A stretch of DNA of 64,000 bases, taken from contig NZ_BMFP01000003.1 in assembly GCF_014638845.1 (NCBI RefSeq), positions 186,001 to 250,000 on the forward strand. Reading direction: 5' to 3'. Positions 44,642 through 54,081 of the stretch are shown here, in pieces. This stretch comes from Pontibacter amylolyticus (GTDB lineage: Bacteria > Bacteroidota > Bacteroidia > Cytophagales > Hymenobacteraceae). Each line of letters starts with the position of its first letter. Within the stretch, counting starts at the first letter, position 1. The translations under genes and the position numbers were made by a program. The notes below the pieces were generated by a model, which had not been told where the DNA came from, searched no databases, and worked only from the letters and a program-made list of their open reading frames with translations.

Positions 44642-45589
44642 ATGGAGGCCATAAAAGAAACGAATTTCTCCTTCGCCGGGCAGACCGGTTTTTACAGAGG
44701 CAAAGTACGCGACGTTTATTATTTTGAAAACCGCCTGGCCGTTTTAGCAACGGACCGTATTTCGGCCTTTGATGTGGTGCTGCCAAGGGCCATACCTTAC
44801 AAGGGCCAGGTACTCAACCAAATTGCGAGCATCAACCTGAAGGCTACTTCGGACCTGGTGCCGAACTGGGTAATTTCGACGCCAGACCCGAACGTGACCA
44901 TTGGCTACCGCTGCGAACCTTACAAGGTCGAGATGGTGATCAGAGGCTACCTGGCCGGGCATGCCTGGCGCGAGTACAAAGAAGGCAAGCGCAGTGTGTG
45001 CGGTGTGGCGCTTCCAGAAGGCCTGCGCGAAAACGACAGATTGCCGGAGCCGATCATCACCCCGACCACCAAAGCTGACGAAGGGCACGACGAGGACATC
45101 TCCCGCGAAGAAATTATTGCAAAAGGCATTGTATCTGAGCAGGAATATATTAAATTAGAAGCTTATACCCGGGCGCTCTTCGCAAGAGGCACGGAACTGG
45201 CCGCAAAGCGCGGACTGATACTGGTGGACACCAAGTATGAGTTCGGCAGCTACAACGGCGAGGTATACCTGATCGACGAGATCCACACGCCGGACTCTTC
45301 GCGCTACTTTTATCTGGAAGGATACGAGACGCTTCAGCAGAACGGCGAGTCGCAGAAGCAGCTGTCAAAGGAGTTTGTGCGCCAGTGGCTGATCGAGAAC
45401 GGCTTTCAGGGAAAAGAAGGGCAAACCGTGCCTGAAATGACCGATGAAGTGGTGCACAGTATTTCGGACCGCTACATCGAGCTTTACGAGGTTTTCACGG
45501 GGCAGCCGTTTCACAAGGAAAGTTACGACAATGTGCTCTCACGCATTGAGAATCACATCGTAGAAAACATTTTTAACGAGAAAAATTAG
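44642..45589 (+). CDS. purC: Phosphoribosylaminoimidazole-succinocarboxamide synthase
   Basis: A 315-aa SAICAR synthetase of purine biosynthesis, ligating aspartate to CAIR with ATP. Signatures: [28 protein letters not shown] near the N-terminus, [25 protein letters not shown] and [13 protein letters not shown]. It is of the longer type (about 300 aa) rather than the 240-aa E. coli type. Its ATG lies shortly after a perfect -7 box. The STAS gene follows 55 bp after the stop. No other pur gene is adjacent. Confidence 0.95.
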   Translation: MEAIKETNFSFAGQTGFYRGKVRDVYYFENRLAVLATDRISAFDVVLPRAIPYKGQVLNQIASINLKATSDLVPNWVISTPDPNVTIGYRCEPYKVEMVIRGYLAGHAWREYKEGKRSVCGVALPEGLRENDRLPEPIITPTTKADEGHDEDISREEIIAKGIVSEQEYIKLEAYTRALFARGTELAAKRGLILVDTKYEFGSYNGEVYLIDEIHTPDSSRYFYLEGYETLQQNGESQKQLSKEFVRQWLIENGFQGKEGQTVPEMTDEVVHSISDRYIELYEVFTGQPFHKESYDNVLSRIENHIVENIFNEKN

Positions 45590-45644
45590 AATTATTAACG
45601 TGGATTTTGGTACATTCGCGTTTAAATCCTTTACTGGTAGATCT

Positions 45645-46022
45645 ATGAAGTACACGATTGATAAGAAAGAAAACTACACGATTATCACGATAGACGAGAA
45701 AAAACTGGATACTTCAATCGCTCCGGATTTGAAATCTGAGTTCGTGAAATTGAATGCTGAAGGGATCACCAACCTGATTCTTGACCTCAATAACGTAAAA
45801 TATACTGACTCTTCAGGCCTGAGCTCTATCCTGATCGCGAACAGACTTTGCAACTCTTCTAACGGTTTGCTGATTCTGACCAGCCTGCAGGATCATGTGA
45901 TGAAACTGATCACAATCTCTAAACTGGAGTCTGTGCTTAACATTCTTCCTACAGTGGAAGAGGCGATCGACCGCGTGTTTCTGCACGAGATCGAGCAGGA
46001 CCTGACCAACAAGGAAGACTAG
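45645..46022 (+). CDS. STAS-domain protein (anti-sigma factor antagonist-like)
   Basis: A 125-aa single STAS domain. The phosphorylation site of SpoIIAA-like proteins is present, DSSGLSSI with Ser56 as candidate. Such proteins switch partners with serine kinases/anti-sigma factors, but no kinase or sigma gene is in the window. It ends 13 bp before RNase Z. Start ATG 45645 is preferred over 45600, whose extra residues overlap a TACATTCG -7-like box. Confidence 0.82.
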   Translation: MKYTIDKKENYTIITIDEKKLDTSIAPDLKSEFVKLNAEGITNLILDLNNVKYTDSSGLSSILIANRLCNSSNGLLILTSLQDHVMKLITISKLESVLNILPTVEEAIDRVFLHEIEQDLTNKED

Positions 46023-46035
46023 CAAAACCTACTTT

Positions 46036-46953
46036 GTGGATTTCGAACTCAGGATACTTGGCAGTTCGTCGGCCACACCCTCGGCAAACCGGCACCATAC
46101 CGCCCAGTTGCTGACAATCGACAATCAGCTTCATCTGATTGATTGCGGAGAAGGAACCCAAATGCAGCTGATGCTTTACAAAATAAAGCATCAGCGCATT
46201 TCTAACATCTACATCAGCCACCTGCACGGAGATCACTACTTCGGTCTGGCAGGTCTGCTTTCTACCATGCACCTGCAGGGCCGCCAGCAGCCTTTGCACC
46301 TCTTCGGCCCTCCCGGCCTCTCCGAAATCCTTAGTCTGCAGCTCAAATACTCCGGCACCAACCTGTGCTTCAAGCTTACTTTTCATGAGCTTGATACCGG
46401 CCTTTACCGCAAAATTTACGAGGACAAGAAGATTACAGTACACACCCTCCCGATGGAGCACCGTGTCCCCTGCTGTGGTTTCCTGTTCCGCGAAAAACCC
46501 AAGCCGCGTCCGCTCATCAAAGAGAACCTGCCCGGCTTCCTGACGCCACCGCAACTCGTGCGCCTGAAGTGGGGAGAGGACATACGCGACGAGCAGGGCA
46601 ATGTGCTGGTGCGCAACTCCGTGGTAACACTGGAGCCCAAGCGCAGCCGCAGCTACGCCTACTGCGCCGACAGCAGGTATAAGCCCGACCTGCTCCCCTA
46701 CCTGCGGGGCGTCGACCTGCTTTACCACGAAGCCACCTTTGCTGACGACATGCGGGAGCGCGCCCACTATACCTTCCACAGCACCGCCCGGCAAGCCGCT
46801 GAGATGGCCGCCGCCGCGCAGGTACGCCACTTGTTGCTCGGTCACTTCTCGGTGCGCTACAAAGACCTGACGCCTCTGTTGGAGGAAGCAAAGGAAGTGT
46901 TCCCGAAAACGGACCTGGCGGTGGAAGGCAGCATTTTCTGTGTGCAGGAATAA
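46036..46953 (+). CDS. rnz: Ribonuclease Z (tRNA 3' endonuclease)
   Basis: A 305-aa metallo-beta-lactamase fold nuclease that trims tRNA 3' ends. The zinc motif is SHLHGDH (His62, His64, Asp66, His67). Further ligands and signatures: MEHRVPCCGFLF, YCADSRY and LGHFSVRY. It starts at GTG 46036, since the family N-terminus MDFELRILGSSSATP fits and no ATG is available. CCA not being encoded in the tRNA-Ser gene fits a need for RNase Z processing. It follows the STAS gene by 13 bp, likely in one transcript. Confidence 0.95.
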   Translation: MDFELRILGSSSATPSANRHHTAQLLTIDNQLHLIDCGEGTQMQLMLYKIKHQRISNIYISHLHGDHYFGLAGLLSTMHLQGRQQPLHLFGPPGLSEILSLQLKYSGTNLCFKLTFHELDTGLYRKIYEDKKITVHTLPMEHRVPCCGFLFREKPKPRPLIKENLPGFLTPPQLVRLKWGEDIRDEQGNVLVRNSVVTLEPKRSRSYAYCADSRYKPDLLPYLRGVDLLYHEATFADDMRERAHYTFHSTARQAAEMAAAAQVRHLLLGHFSVRYKDLTPLLEEAKEVFPKTDLAVEGSIFCVQE

Positions 46954-47025
46954 GCCCGGCAATGCCTGTGGTCTGCAGGTTTCTTAATTGCAAAATCCCT
47001 ATCTTGCTGCACCATTTCTATACCT

Positions 47026-47817
47026 ATGGCGGCAACCCCTTCCCTCGAAAAAAAACGCACGAACCTGTTCCTTGTCCTGAGTGGCATCTTTCTGGCCAAC
47101 GCACTGCTGGCGGAATTGATCGGTGTGAAAATTTTTTCCGCGGAAGCGCTCTTTGGTATGCCGGGTGCCCAGATCGGGCTCCTGGGTGAGAAGTTCGACT
47201 TCAACCTCACAGCGGGCGTCATCATCTGGCCGGTCGTGTTTGTGACCACCGACATCATCAACGAGTACTTTGGCAAGAAGGGCGTCCAGAAAATCAGCAT
47301 CCTCACTGTCATCCTGATCCTGTATGCTTTCCTGGTGATCACGGTGGTGACAGGTCTGCCACCCGCTGCGTTCTGGCTGGAACTCAACAACCAGGATGCA
47401 GCCGGCAATCCCTTTAACATCGACTACGCTTTCAACTCCATTTACCGGCAGGGGCTGGGAATCATCATTGGTTCGCTGGTGGCTTTCCTGATCTCGCAGT
47501 TTTTGGATGCTACCGTGTTTCATTGGCTGCGCTCCTTTACAGGCAGCGGCAAGATCTGGCTGCGGGCAACGGGCTCTACGCTGGTGTCGCAGCTGATCGA
47601 CAGTGTGGTGGTGCTTTTTGTGGCCTTTTACATTTTCGGCAACTGGCCGCTTTCGCTTGTCATGTCGGTGGCGGCCATCAATTACATTTATAAATTTTTC
47701 ATTGCCATCGCCCTCACACCGCTCCTATACCTGGCGCACTATCTGATAGACGGTTACCTGGGCCACCGCACCGCCGAAGCCATGATAGAAACAGCTGCCG
47801 AAGAAAGCGAAGAATAG
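47026..47817 (+). CDS. yhhQ: Queuosine precursor transporter, YhhQ family
   Basis: A 263-aa integral membrane protein with about six helices. Family segments: ANALLAELIGVKIF, VIIWPVVFVTTDIINEYFGKKGVQK, and DSVVVLFVAFYIFG. YhhQ-type carriers import 7-cyano-7-deazaguanine (preQ0) or related bases for tRNA queuosine. Closeness to rnz hints at a tRNA-maturation neighbourhood, but spacing (72 bp) does not prove co-transcription. Confidence 0.9.
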   Translation: MAATPSLEKKRTNLFLVLSGIFLANALLAELIGVKIFSAEALFGMPGAQIGLLGEKFDFNLTAGVIIWPVVFVTTDIINEYFGKKGVQKISILTVILILYAFLVITVVTGLPPAAFWLELNNQDAAGNPFNIDYAFNSIYRQGLGIIIGSLVAFLISQFLDATVFHWLRSFTGSGKIWLRATGSTLVSQLIDSVVVLFVAFYIFGNWPLSLVMSVAAINYIYKFFIAIALTPLLYLAHYLIDGYLGHRTAEAMIETAAEESEE

Positions 47818-47833
47818 CCTGTGTTATAAAATA

Positions 47834-47865
47834 TTTGATTTAGATCGAATACAGCCTTATCTTTG
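47834..47865 (+). promoter_or_regulatory. Promoter for the EamA transporter leader
   Basis: TTTG (47834-47837), 20-base spacer, TATCTTTG (47858-47865). Transcription from about 47872 would give a leader of about 154 nt before the transporter ATG. Confidence 0.65.
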
Positions 47866-47882
47866 CGGTCTTGCAAAACAAA

Positions 47883-47945
47883 ATGGCTGCACACTTAGCA
47901 CATACACAGATCTTCATTACGGGGTACGTCCTGCACGACCTCTAA
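47883..47945 (+). CDS. Possible 20-aa leader ORF before the EamA gene
   Basis: ATG 47883 to TAA 47945 encodes 20 residues beginning MAAHLAHTQIF, with three His. It starts about 11 nt after the predicted transcription start. A hairpin (GGGGT, 47921-47925, with ACCTC, 47938-47942, plus CGT/ACG) covers its end. It could be a regulatory upstream ORF or chance; no strong codon run is seen. Confidence 0.25.
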   Translation: MAAHLAHTQIFITGYVLHDL

Positions 47946-48025
47946 CAGTCGCCATTTCCGAAAAAGGGCCTGTGTAGCCTATTCCTATACCTTGTTTATT
48001 TATTTCATTTTCTAAAGGGACATCT

Positions 48026-48937
48026 ATGTTCAGAGGCATCCTTTTGGTATTCCTCGGAGCGTGTAGCTTCGGCATACTATCTACATTCGTAAAACTGGCA
48101 TACCAGGAAGGCTTTAGCCTGGGTGACGTGACCGGCACGCAGGTTTTCTTTGGCTTCATTATACTTTGGGGCATCGTATTGGTACGTCATTTAATGGGCC
48201 GCCGTACCCCCGGCGTTACGACCATGGATAAACTGAAACTGGTGGCCATGGGCACCAGCACGGGCATGGTGAGCATCTTCTACTACAAGTGTGTGCAGGC
48301 GGTGCCTGCCTCTATCGCCATTCTGCTGCTGATGCAGTTTACCTGGATCAGCCTGCTGCTGGAGGCGGTGATCAGGCGCAAAATGCCCCAGCCGTCGCAG
48401 GTCATCATGGTGCTGCTGGTGCTGCTGGGCACGGCCATGGCAGGCAGGCTTTTCTCAGGCGCTATACCTGACTTCGACCTGGCGGGTATCGGCTACGGAC
48501 TGCTGGCGGCCGTCTGTTATTCGGTATTCCTGATGATCAATGGGGCGGCTGGCAACCACCTGCACCCGACCACCAAAAGTGCACTCCTGCTCACGGGCTC
48601 GACCATACTGGTGCTGAGCATTTTCCCGCCGGTGTTCCTGTTTAACGGTGCGTTGGGAGACGGCCTGCTCAAGTGGGGCCTGCTGCTGGGTGTGTTTGGC
48701 ACCGTCATTCCGCCACTGTTTTTTGCCTATGGTATACCAAAAACCGGCCTGGCGCTAAGTGCCATCCTCAGTTCGGCAGAGTTGCCGGTAGCGGTGGCCA
48801 TGTCGTACCTGGTGCTACAGGAAGAGGTATGGACGGTGCAGTGGCTGGGTGTGGCACTGATCCTCCTGGCCATTGTGGTGAGCAACCTGAACAGGCTGTA
48901 CCGATCACAGAAAAATAAAAAGCTGGCAACAGCCTAA
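48026..48937 (+). CDS. EamA/DMT family transporter
   Basis: A 303-aa drug/metabolite transporter with ten predicted membrane helices arranged as two EamA repeats (residues about 5-140 and 155-290). Seen: GACSFGILSTFVKLAY, QFTWISLLLEAVIRRK, and SSAELPVAVAMSYLVLQEEVW, the typical end of each repeat. Substrate cannot be read. It is preceded by a leader of about 150 nt with its own promoter, which suggests post-transcriptional control. Confidence 0.88.
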   Translation: MFRGILLVFLGACSFGILSTFVKLAYQEGFSLGDVTGTQVFFGFIILWGIVLVRHLMGRRTPGVTTMDKLKLVAMGTSTGMVSIFYYKCVQAVPASIAILLLMQFTWISLLLEAVIRRKMPQPSQVIMVLLVLLGTAMAGRLFSGAIPDFDLAGIGYGLLAAVCYSVFLMINGAAGNHLHPTTKSALLLTGSTILVLSIFPPVFLFNGALGDGLLKWGLLLGVFGTVIPPLFFAYGIPKTGLALSAILSSAELPVAVAMSYLVLQEEVWTVQWLGVALILLAIVVSNLNRLYRSQKNKKLATA

Positions 48938-49338
48938 ACCATACAATTTTGATTTTTTTACTTAACTCCGAGCAAGCCTATGATGTAATTGACTTAGAAC
49001 TATAAGATTTGATTTGATTTTTTTTTGAATGGCTGGGTGCCTGCTCTTAAGTGAAGCGCCTGGTCATTTTCTTTTTTAGGGGAATGGGTATGTATAGCCA
49101 CAAAAGTGGTGCAATTCGTACTCTTCCATTATTTTGCTCCCAACCCCGCTGCATCGCTTTCGTATCTCACATCCGGATACAAGGCCAGGTGATAACTGTC
49201 CCTGCAACGCCTCCGCTACAGCGCACAATAAATTATATTTTCAACAGTTAAAACAGATACAGCCAGTTCAGAGTCATGCTTCTGAAAAACTGGTATATTT
49301 TCTGATAGGATCAGCCCGAACGACAAACACGAAACGAC
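48938..49338. other. Intergenic region before the NlpE-like gene
   Basis: A 401-bp gap. It has three GATTT units followed by a T run (about 49006-49023), which could serve as a weak end for the transporter transcript, and one GGTATA at about 49290. Short open frames here have no family match or good start. I see no promoter with both boxes. Confidence 0.4.
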
Positions 49339-49899
49339 ATGAAAGCAATAATCGCACTTTTCGTCCTATTCTCCCTCACCCTAGGCCTGCAGCAAGTAAA
49401 GGCCCAATCTGGCAGAAGTTACCAGGAGTGGCTCGAGGAAAACCGTGCCGGTGGAAAGAAAACAGCAGCAAAGGCTCCGGCAAAAAGCAAGGCTAAACCT
49501 ACGAAAGCCGAAGCTACAGCAGCCGCAGAGCCTGCACCGGAAGCAGCAACTGTTCTGGCGCCACCAAACGGCACTTTCCGGGGCACACTGGCCTGTAAAG
49601 ACTGCCAGGGCATCCAGACAGAGCTTACCCTGAATGGCGATTCCAAAGGCTCGTTCACGATGAAGCAGGTATACATGGGCAAACCGGCAGACAAGAGTGT
49701 GGTAAACAGCAGCGGCAAATGGTTCCTGGCCAAAGGCAACAAGCAAAACCCCGACGCCGTGGTGCTGCAGCTTATCCCTACCGCCGGCGACATCGACCCG
49801 ATGTATTTTCTGCAGGTGAGCGACACCGAAGTGAAGCTGCTTACCAAAACACAGGACGAGATAGGGAGCTCAAAGAACCACTCTCTCAAAAAACTTTAA
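49339..49899 (+). CDS. NlpE N-terminal domain-like exported protein
   Basis: A 186-aa exported protein. Signal peptide 1-23 (ending VKAQ, no lipobox Cys). Residues 24-75 are a Lys/Ala/Glu/Pro-rich linker. Residues 78-186 resemble the copper-resistance/NlpE N-terminal domain: GTFRGTLACKDCQGIQTELTLN with the CxxC pair Cys86/Cys89, then beta strands. In E. coli NlpE senses envelope and copper stress and activates Cpx; here the protein lacks the lipid anchor and no two-component genes are near, so a Bacteroidota-specific role is likely. Confidence 0.7.
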   Translation: MKAIIALFVLFSLTLGLQQVKAQSGRSYQEWLEENRAGGKKTAAKAPAKSKAKPTKAEATAAAEPAPEAATVLAPPNGTFRGTLACKDCQGIQTELTLNGDSKGSFTMKQVYMGKPADKSVVNSSGKWFLAKGNKQNPDAVVLQLIPTAGDIDPMYFLQVSDTEVKLLTKTQDEIGSSKNHSLKKL

Positions 49900-49955
49900 A
49901 GCTACAGGTATAGAATTGTCGTAGTCGGGCTAGGCATGTTCTCAGCAATTTGCGT

Positions 49956-49963
49956 TATTTTTG
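49956..49963 (+). promoter_or_regulatory. -7 box candidate for trpS
   Basis: TATTTTTG matches TAnnTTTG and lies 25 bp before the trpS ATG. No -33 match at standard spacing. Confidence 0.4.
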
Positions 49964-49987
49964 CAGCTGTAAATCATTTTCCCGACT

Positions 49988-50962
49988 ATGGCACGATACC
50001 TTACGGGCATTCAGAGCACAGGCCGTCCGCATTTGGGCAACCTGCTGGGTGCTATCCTCCCCGCCATCGAACTTTCGAAGGCTTCGCAGGAGCAGGCGCT
50101 TTACTTTATAGCCGACCTGCACTCCCTTACCACCATCCGCGACCCACAGGTGCTGCGTCACAACACCTACTCGGTAGCCGCCGCCTGGCTAGCCTGTGGC
50201 TTTGACACTGATAAACACATCCTGTACCGCCAGTCGGACGTGCCGATGGTGACCGAGCTGACCTGGTACCTCAACTGCTTCGCTCCTTTCCCGATGCTGG
50301 CCAATGCGCACTCGTTCAAGGACAAATCGAGCCGCAGAGGACTGGCTGATGTGAATGCTGGTCTGTTCACCTACCCTGTGCTGATGGCGGCTGATATCCT
50401 CATGTATGACGCCAACATCGTACCCGTAGGCAAAGACCAGGTACAGCACCTCGAGATCACCCGCGACATTGCCAGTTCGTTCAACCACATCTACGGCGAC
50501 ACCTTTGTGCTGCCGGAGGCGAAGACGGATGAAACTGTGATGACCGTGCCGGGCATTAACGGAGAGAAGATGAGCAAGTCTTACGGCAACATCATTGATA
50601 TTTTTGAAGCCGATAAACCGCTGCGCAAAACGATCATGAGCATCGTAACAGACAGCACGCCACTCGAAGACCCGAAAGATCCGGACGAGGACACGACCTT
50701 CAAACTTTACAGTCTGCTGGCCTCCCCGGAGGAGATTCTGCAGATGCGCCACAACTACCAGAACGGCGGTTACGGCTACGGCCATGCCAAGCAGGCGCTG
50801 TATGAGCTGATCGTGCGCAAGTTTGCAAAGGAGCGTGAGCTGTTCAATTACTACATGAACAACCTGCCCGAAATAGACAAAAAACTGCTGGAAGGTGCCC
50901 AAAAAGCGAAAGCCATCGCCACTCCGGTTTTGGAGCGCGTACGCCAGAAGCTGGGCTACTAA
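49988..50962 (+). CDS. trpS: Tryptophan--tRNA ligase
   Basis: A 324-aa class I aminoacyl-tRNA synthetase charging tRNA-Trp. The HIGH-type motif is HLGN (residues 15-18, in GRPHLGNLLGA) and the KMSKS motif is exact (NGEKMSKSYGN). DQVQHLEITRDIA marks the tryptophan/ATP site. Length is usual for bacterial TrpRS. It ends at a long bidirectional terminator shared with the sulfurtransferase gene. Confidence 0.97.
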   Translation: MARYLTGIQSTGRPHLGNLLGAILPAIELSKASQEQALYFIADLHSLTTIRDPQVLRHNTYSVAAAWLACGFDTDKHILYRQSDVPMVTELTWYLNCFAPFPMLANAHSFKDKSSRRGLADVNAGLFTYPVLMAADILMYDANIVPVGKDQVQHLEITRDIASSFNHIYGDTFVLPEAKTDETVMTVPGINGEKMSKSYGNIIDIFEADKPLRKTIMSIVTDSTPLEDPKDPDEDTTFKLYSLLASPEEILQMRHNYQNGGYGYGHAKQALYELIVRKFAKERELFNYYMNNLPEIDKKLLEGAQKAKAIATPVLERVRQKLGY

Positions 50963-50976
50963 GCGCTATACCTGCC

Positions 50977-51023
50977 AAACGAAGAGCGGCTGCTGAAATT
51001 GATTCAGCAGCCGCTCTTCGTTT
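50977..51023. terminator. Perfect 21-bp bidirectional terminator
   Basis: Arms at 50977-50997 and 51003-51023 pair perfectly over 21 bp, with AAA on the outer left, TTT on the outer right and loop ATTGA. It lies between convergent trpS and the sulfurtransferase gene, so it can end transcription in both directions. Confidence 0.85.
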
Positions 51024-51034
51024 ATACCTATACC

Positions 51035-51874
51035 TTAGGCTCCTGTGCCGATCGGGCGGTCGTTGCGCGACCACTCGCTCCAGGAACCCACATAGAGCGT
51101 CGGTATACCCAGGCCGGCATGGTCCATGGCCAGTGCCGTGTGGCAGGCTGTGACGCCAGAGCCGCAGTGTACCACCACATGTTCCATATCGCGACCGTCC
51201 AATGCAGCTTCGTATTTCTCCCGCAGCCTTTCAGGCGATAAATAGGTGCCATCCGCAGCGAGGTTTTGCTGAAACGGGATGTTAACAGCCCCCGGAATAT
51301 GCCCGGCCACCAGGTCAATCGGTTCAGTCTCCCCACGGTAGCGGGCTGCATCGCGCACATCCACTACCAGGTAGTTCGGGTCCTTGACAGCCTTTGCGAC
51401 TTCCTCCATGGAGATGATCGGCAGTTCCCATGCCTTGAAAGGATAAGGCACTGCTGGTTTTGCCCGCTCTTCTCCGCTGCTCACAGGTATACCGGCTGCC
51501 ACAGCCGCCTGGTAGCCGCCGTTGAGCACCTGGACCTGTGCGTGTCCGGCAGCGCGCAGCATCCACCAGAACCGGGAGGCAGCGTTGGCACCATTCATGT
51601 CGTCGTACACCACCACGTGGCTGCCGTGCGCTATACCTAAGCGCCCCAACAGTTCGGCAAATTTTTCCGGCTCAGGCAGCGGGTGTCGTCCACCATGGGC
51701 TGCGTCTGGTTTAATGTCGGCCAGGTCTTTGTCCAGGTCAACATGCAGGGCCCCTGCCAAGTGCTCCTTTTCATATTTTGCCCGGCCATTGGGACCGGAA
51801 CGGGCGTCGATCAACACCAGGTTATTGTTGTTCAGTATCGAAGAGAGTTCGGTTGCATTCAGGATTGGTTTCAT
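51035..51874 (-). CDS. Sulfurtransferase with two rhodanese domains
   Basis: A 279-aa tandem rhodanese. Residues 1-130 form the inactive first domain (LIDARSGPNGRAKYEKEHLAGALHVDL). Residues 150-275 form the active one with Cys237 in HCGSGVTAC. The loop CGSGVTA is typical of 3-mercaptopyruvate sulfurtransferase, whereas thiosulfate enzymes usually have CRKGVTA; so mercaptopyruvate is the more likely donor. It transfers sulfane sulfur to thiols or cyanide. Confidence 0.9.
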   Translation of the reverse strand: MKPILNATELSSILNNNNLVLIDARSGPNGRAKYEKEHLAGALHVDLDKDLADIKPDAAHGGRHPLPEPEKFAELLGRLGIAHGSHVVVYDDMNGANAASRFWWMLRAAGHAQVQVLNGGYQAAVAAGIPVSSGEERAKPAVPYPFKAWELPIISMEEVAKAVKDPNYLVVDVRDAARYRGETEPIDLVAGHIPGAVNIPFQQNLAADGTYLSPERLREKYEAALDGRDMEHVVVHCGSGVTACHTALAMDHAGLGIPTLYVGSWSEWSRNDRPIGTGA

Positions 51875-52009
51875 AAGTCAGGATTTAGCAGGTATAGCGT
51901 GTTCACAGTTGGAAGATAAATAAAAGATGAGATGAGATGAGAAAAATTTTTGAAAGACCGGACGCTCCCGAAAAGGGATAATCACCTATTGTCCCCTACG
52001 ATATCAATT

Positions 52010-53332
52010 TCAATGGGAACGGGCAAACTCATTAAATCCACCGCCCTCCCGCAATTCGAGCAACTTTTTCACATTGCCTTTCTCATCTTTTACCATTTCC
52101 ACACGCAGGTTCGGAATCCCTTCAATACGGAAAATTGTATCTGTGATCGGGATTAGCTTTCGCTCTGCTTTGCCTTTCTGCTCGTAATAAAGCTCGTTTC
52201 CCTGTACACGAACAATTCGTTCGCCATACCTACCGGCATACTTCGACTGGACTTTCTTATCCAGCTGAACAGGCTGCAACTCACTCTTTACGTACTGTAG
52301 CTCCCACTCCAGTGGGGTCCTGTCTTGGGCATCGGTGCTTGACAAAAGCAATTCATTCAGGGCCAGCTCTTGTGCCTTTAGTAGCGCCTTGTCCGCCTCT
52401 ACCTTAACGTCGGGTAATACACCGGTTCCTTCCCAGTTTGTTTGGGTGATGGCATTAATGGATCGGGCGACAGGTATATCCAGTACAAGCTGATCATTCA
52501 CGATAAAGGGTTGTACAGGGTGCGCACCACCGGCTGTTGTCTCGCCCACTATAGTCGCTCTCTTTAGCGACTGCAGGTTGTAGGTCAGTTCTTTGGCGGC
52601 AGAAAAAGTATTGCTGCTGGTGAGCACATACAGATCAGTCTTTGGCATCCTCTCTCCATCTACTTCTGCCAGGGTATGGTATTCTTTTGTAGTGTTGCGC
52701 GGCCGGTCATAGATACTGTTGTAGTGAATCGGCTTAACGTCGAAAAAGTAGCTCATCACCAGCTGTACCATTTCGGGATGTCCTCCTCCATTATAACGCA
52801 TGTCGAGTACAACCGCATCTGTGTTTGCAACAAATGCCATAGCTGCTGCTACTGTCTGGCGGGCTTGCTCACTAACCGGGAAAAATTGGGTAAAATTTAT
52901 GTAGCCAATGTTGCCCGGCAGACGCTCCACCTTTGTGAAGCCGAAGTTGCTGCGCTCCGCCTTCCGAAGGTGCTCCCGCAATACCTCGGGTCCGGGCTCT
53001 GACGCAGACTTCCAGCTTTTCAGCATTTTAACCAAGCCCGGGTCGTTCTTCAGGTTGAGGTGTCCGTCGCGGTGTGCTTTTTGAAGATCTGAGGACATGG
53101 CCTGTGCAAAGTGCTGGTAGCTGTTTACCTGATCGTACGCCTTGCGCTGGTACTGCGACCGGATATAATTCCCCATGTCCTTCGCTTTGTCCGGAAAGAC
53201 ATAGTTTTGCTCTAACAGTTCAGCAACACGCTCTACCACACTGTCCTTTTCCGCTGCGGTAAATGCGGGGTGCTGTGCAGCGGCACTGAGGCACAAGAAG
53301 TACAGGAACATTATCCAAAAGCTCTTTTTCAT
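52010..53332 (-). CDS. S41 family (IRBP/tail-specific-like) peptidase, secreted
   Basis: A 440-aa exported protein. Residues 1-19 are a signal peptide (ending SAAAQ). Residues 25-110 are the helical N-terminal IRBP-like domain; 130-330 form the S41 core with LPGNIGYINFTQF, VVLDMRYNGGGHPEMV, and the probable nucleophile Ser244 in TSSNTFSAAKEL. The last 80 residues form a beta-rich tail (KYAGRYGERIVRVQGNELYYEQKG). It probably degrades peptides or proteins in the periplasm. The start was placed at ATG 53332, since the 40-codon extension upstream ends just before a good signal peptide. Confidence 0.85.
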   Translation of the reverse strand: MKKSFWIMFLYFLCLSAAAQHPAFTAAEKDSVVERVAELLEQNYVFPDKAKDMGNYIRSQYQRKAYDQVNSYQHFAQAMSSDLQKAHRDGHLNLKNDPGLVKMLKSWKSASEPGPEVLREHLRKAERSNFGFTKVERLPGNIGYINFTQFFPVSEQARQTVAAAMAFVANTDAVVLDMRYNGGGHPEMVQLVMSYFFDVKPIHYNSIYDRPRNTTKEYHTLAEVDGERMPKTDLYVLTSSNTFSAAKELTYNLQSLKRATIVGETTAGGAHPVQPFIVNDQLVLDIPVARSINAITQTNWEGTGVLPDVKVEADKALLKAQELALNELLLSSTDAQDRTPLEWELQYVKSELQPVQLDKKVQSKYAGRYGERIVRVQGNELYYEQKGKAERKLIPITDTIFRIEGIPNLRVEMVKDEKGNVKKLLELREGGGFNEFARSH

Positions 53333-53628
53333 AAGCAGCACATTAAAAAGCCATACCAAGCGATTACGGGCAATCGTGTTGTATGCTTGAACCTTAGAAG
53401 TAAGTCGAATATTAAGCTTCCCAGCATGAAACATAGCCCATCTGACGATCACATAATACTGAATACTAAGAGAATAGCCATTTGTTGCCTTAGAAATTCG
53501 AAACCGTCTTACAAACCAACGGCCTTCGGATAGGAAGTTTAGAATAGTGTTAGAGGCTAGGCCAGCTGCATGTGCAATGGCTGTCCCTGAAAGAGCTGAT
53601 CAAAACCTTTGGCGGAATCTCAATTGGT

Positions 53629-54081
53629 TTACACCCCAAACTGCCTCAGGTGATGGTCAGAATGTTTGTATACCAGAATACCAATCTGCTCCTTCGTCAT
53701 CTTTCCGAAAAAATCGTGTATGAAGGCTGGGTTATCATAGTTTTCATAAGCTTTCGTCAATGCAATCCATTTCAGTTTCTCAGCTTCCAGGTCTCCCGTC
53801 GTTTCTTTTGCTTTGAACTGGGAGGAGGTAGGTATATTCCTATCAAAAGGCTCTTCATCCTTTATCATTTTCCGCAATGCCATCTTCCCAAATACTTTAC
53901 CCAGAAAAGCCTGCTTGTATGTATGTCCGTCCTTCCCCAACATCCATCCGTTCCAGTAAGTATTGTGCTCCACCATTTGGAAAACATTCATTTTGCCCCA
54001 TTGGACGCTGCTACCAGCGTTTAGGAACGCTATTCGGCCAATGATTTCGTCTCGGGAGGGTTTATCAAAAATTGATTTCAT
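53629..54081 (-). CDS. DUF1569 family protein (DinB-like fold)
   Basis: A 150-aa helical protein. FLNAGSSVQWGKMNVFQMVEHNTYWNGWMLG carries a His as in DinB-like metal sites, and HSDHHLRQFGV closes the protein with further His; these fit a DUF1569/DinB four-helix fold. Function unknown. Its ATG overlaps the stop of the DUF6157 gene by 4 bp, so both are co-translated. Base composition is lower in GC than the rest of the window, which suggests acquisition. Confidence 0.75.
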   Translation of the reverse strand: MKSIFDKPSRDEIIGRIAFLNAGSSVQWGKMNVFQMVEHNTYWNGWMLGKDGHTYKQAFLGKVFGKMALRKMIKDEEPFDRNIPTSSQFKAKETTGDLEAEKLKWIALTKAYENYDNPAFIHDFFGKMTKEQIGILVYKHSDHHLRQFGV

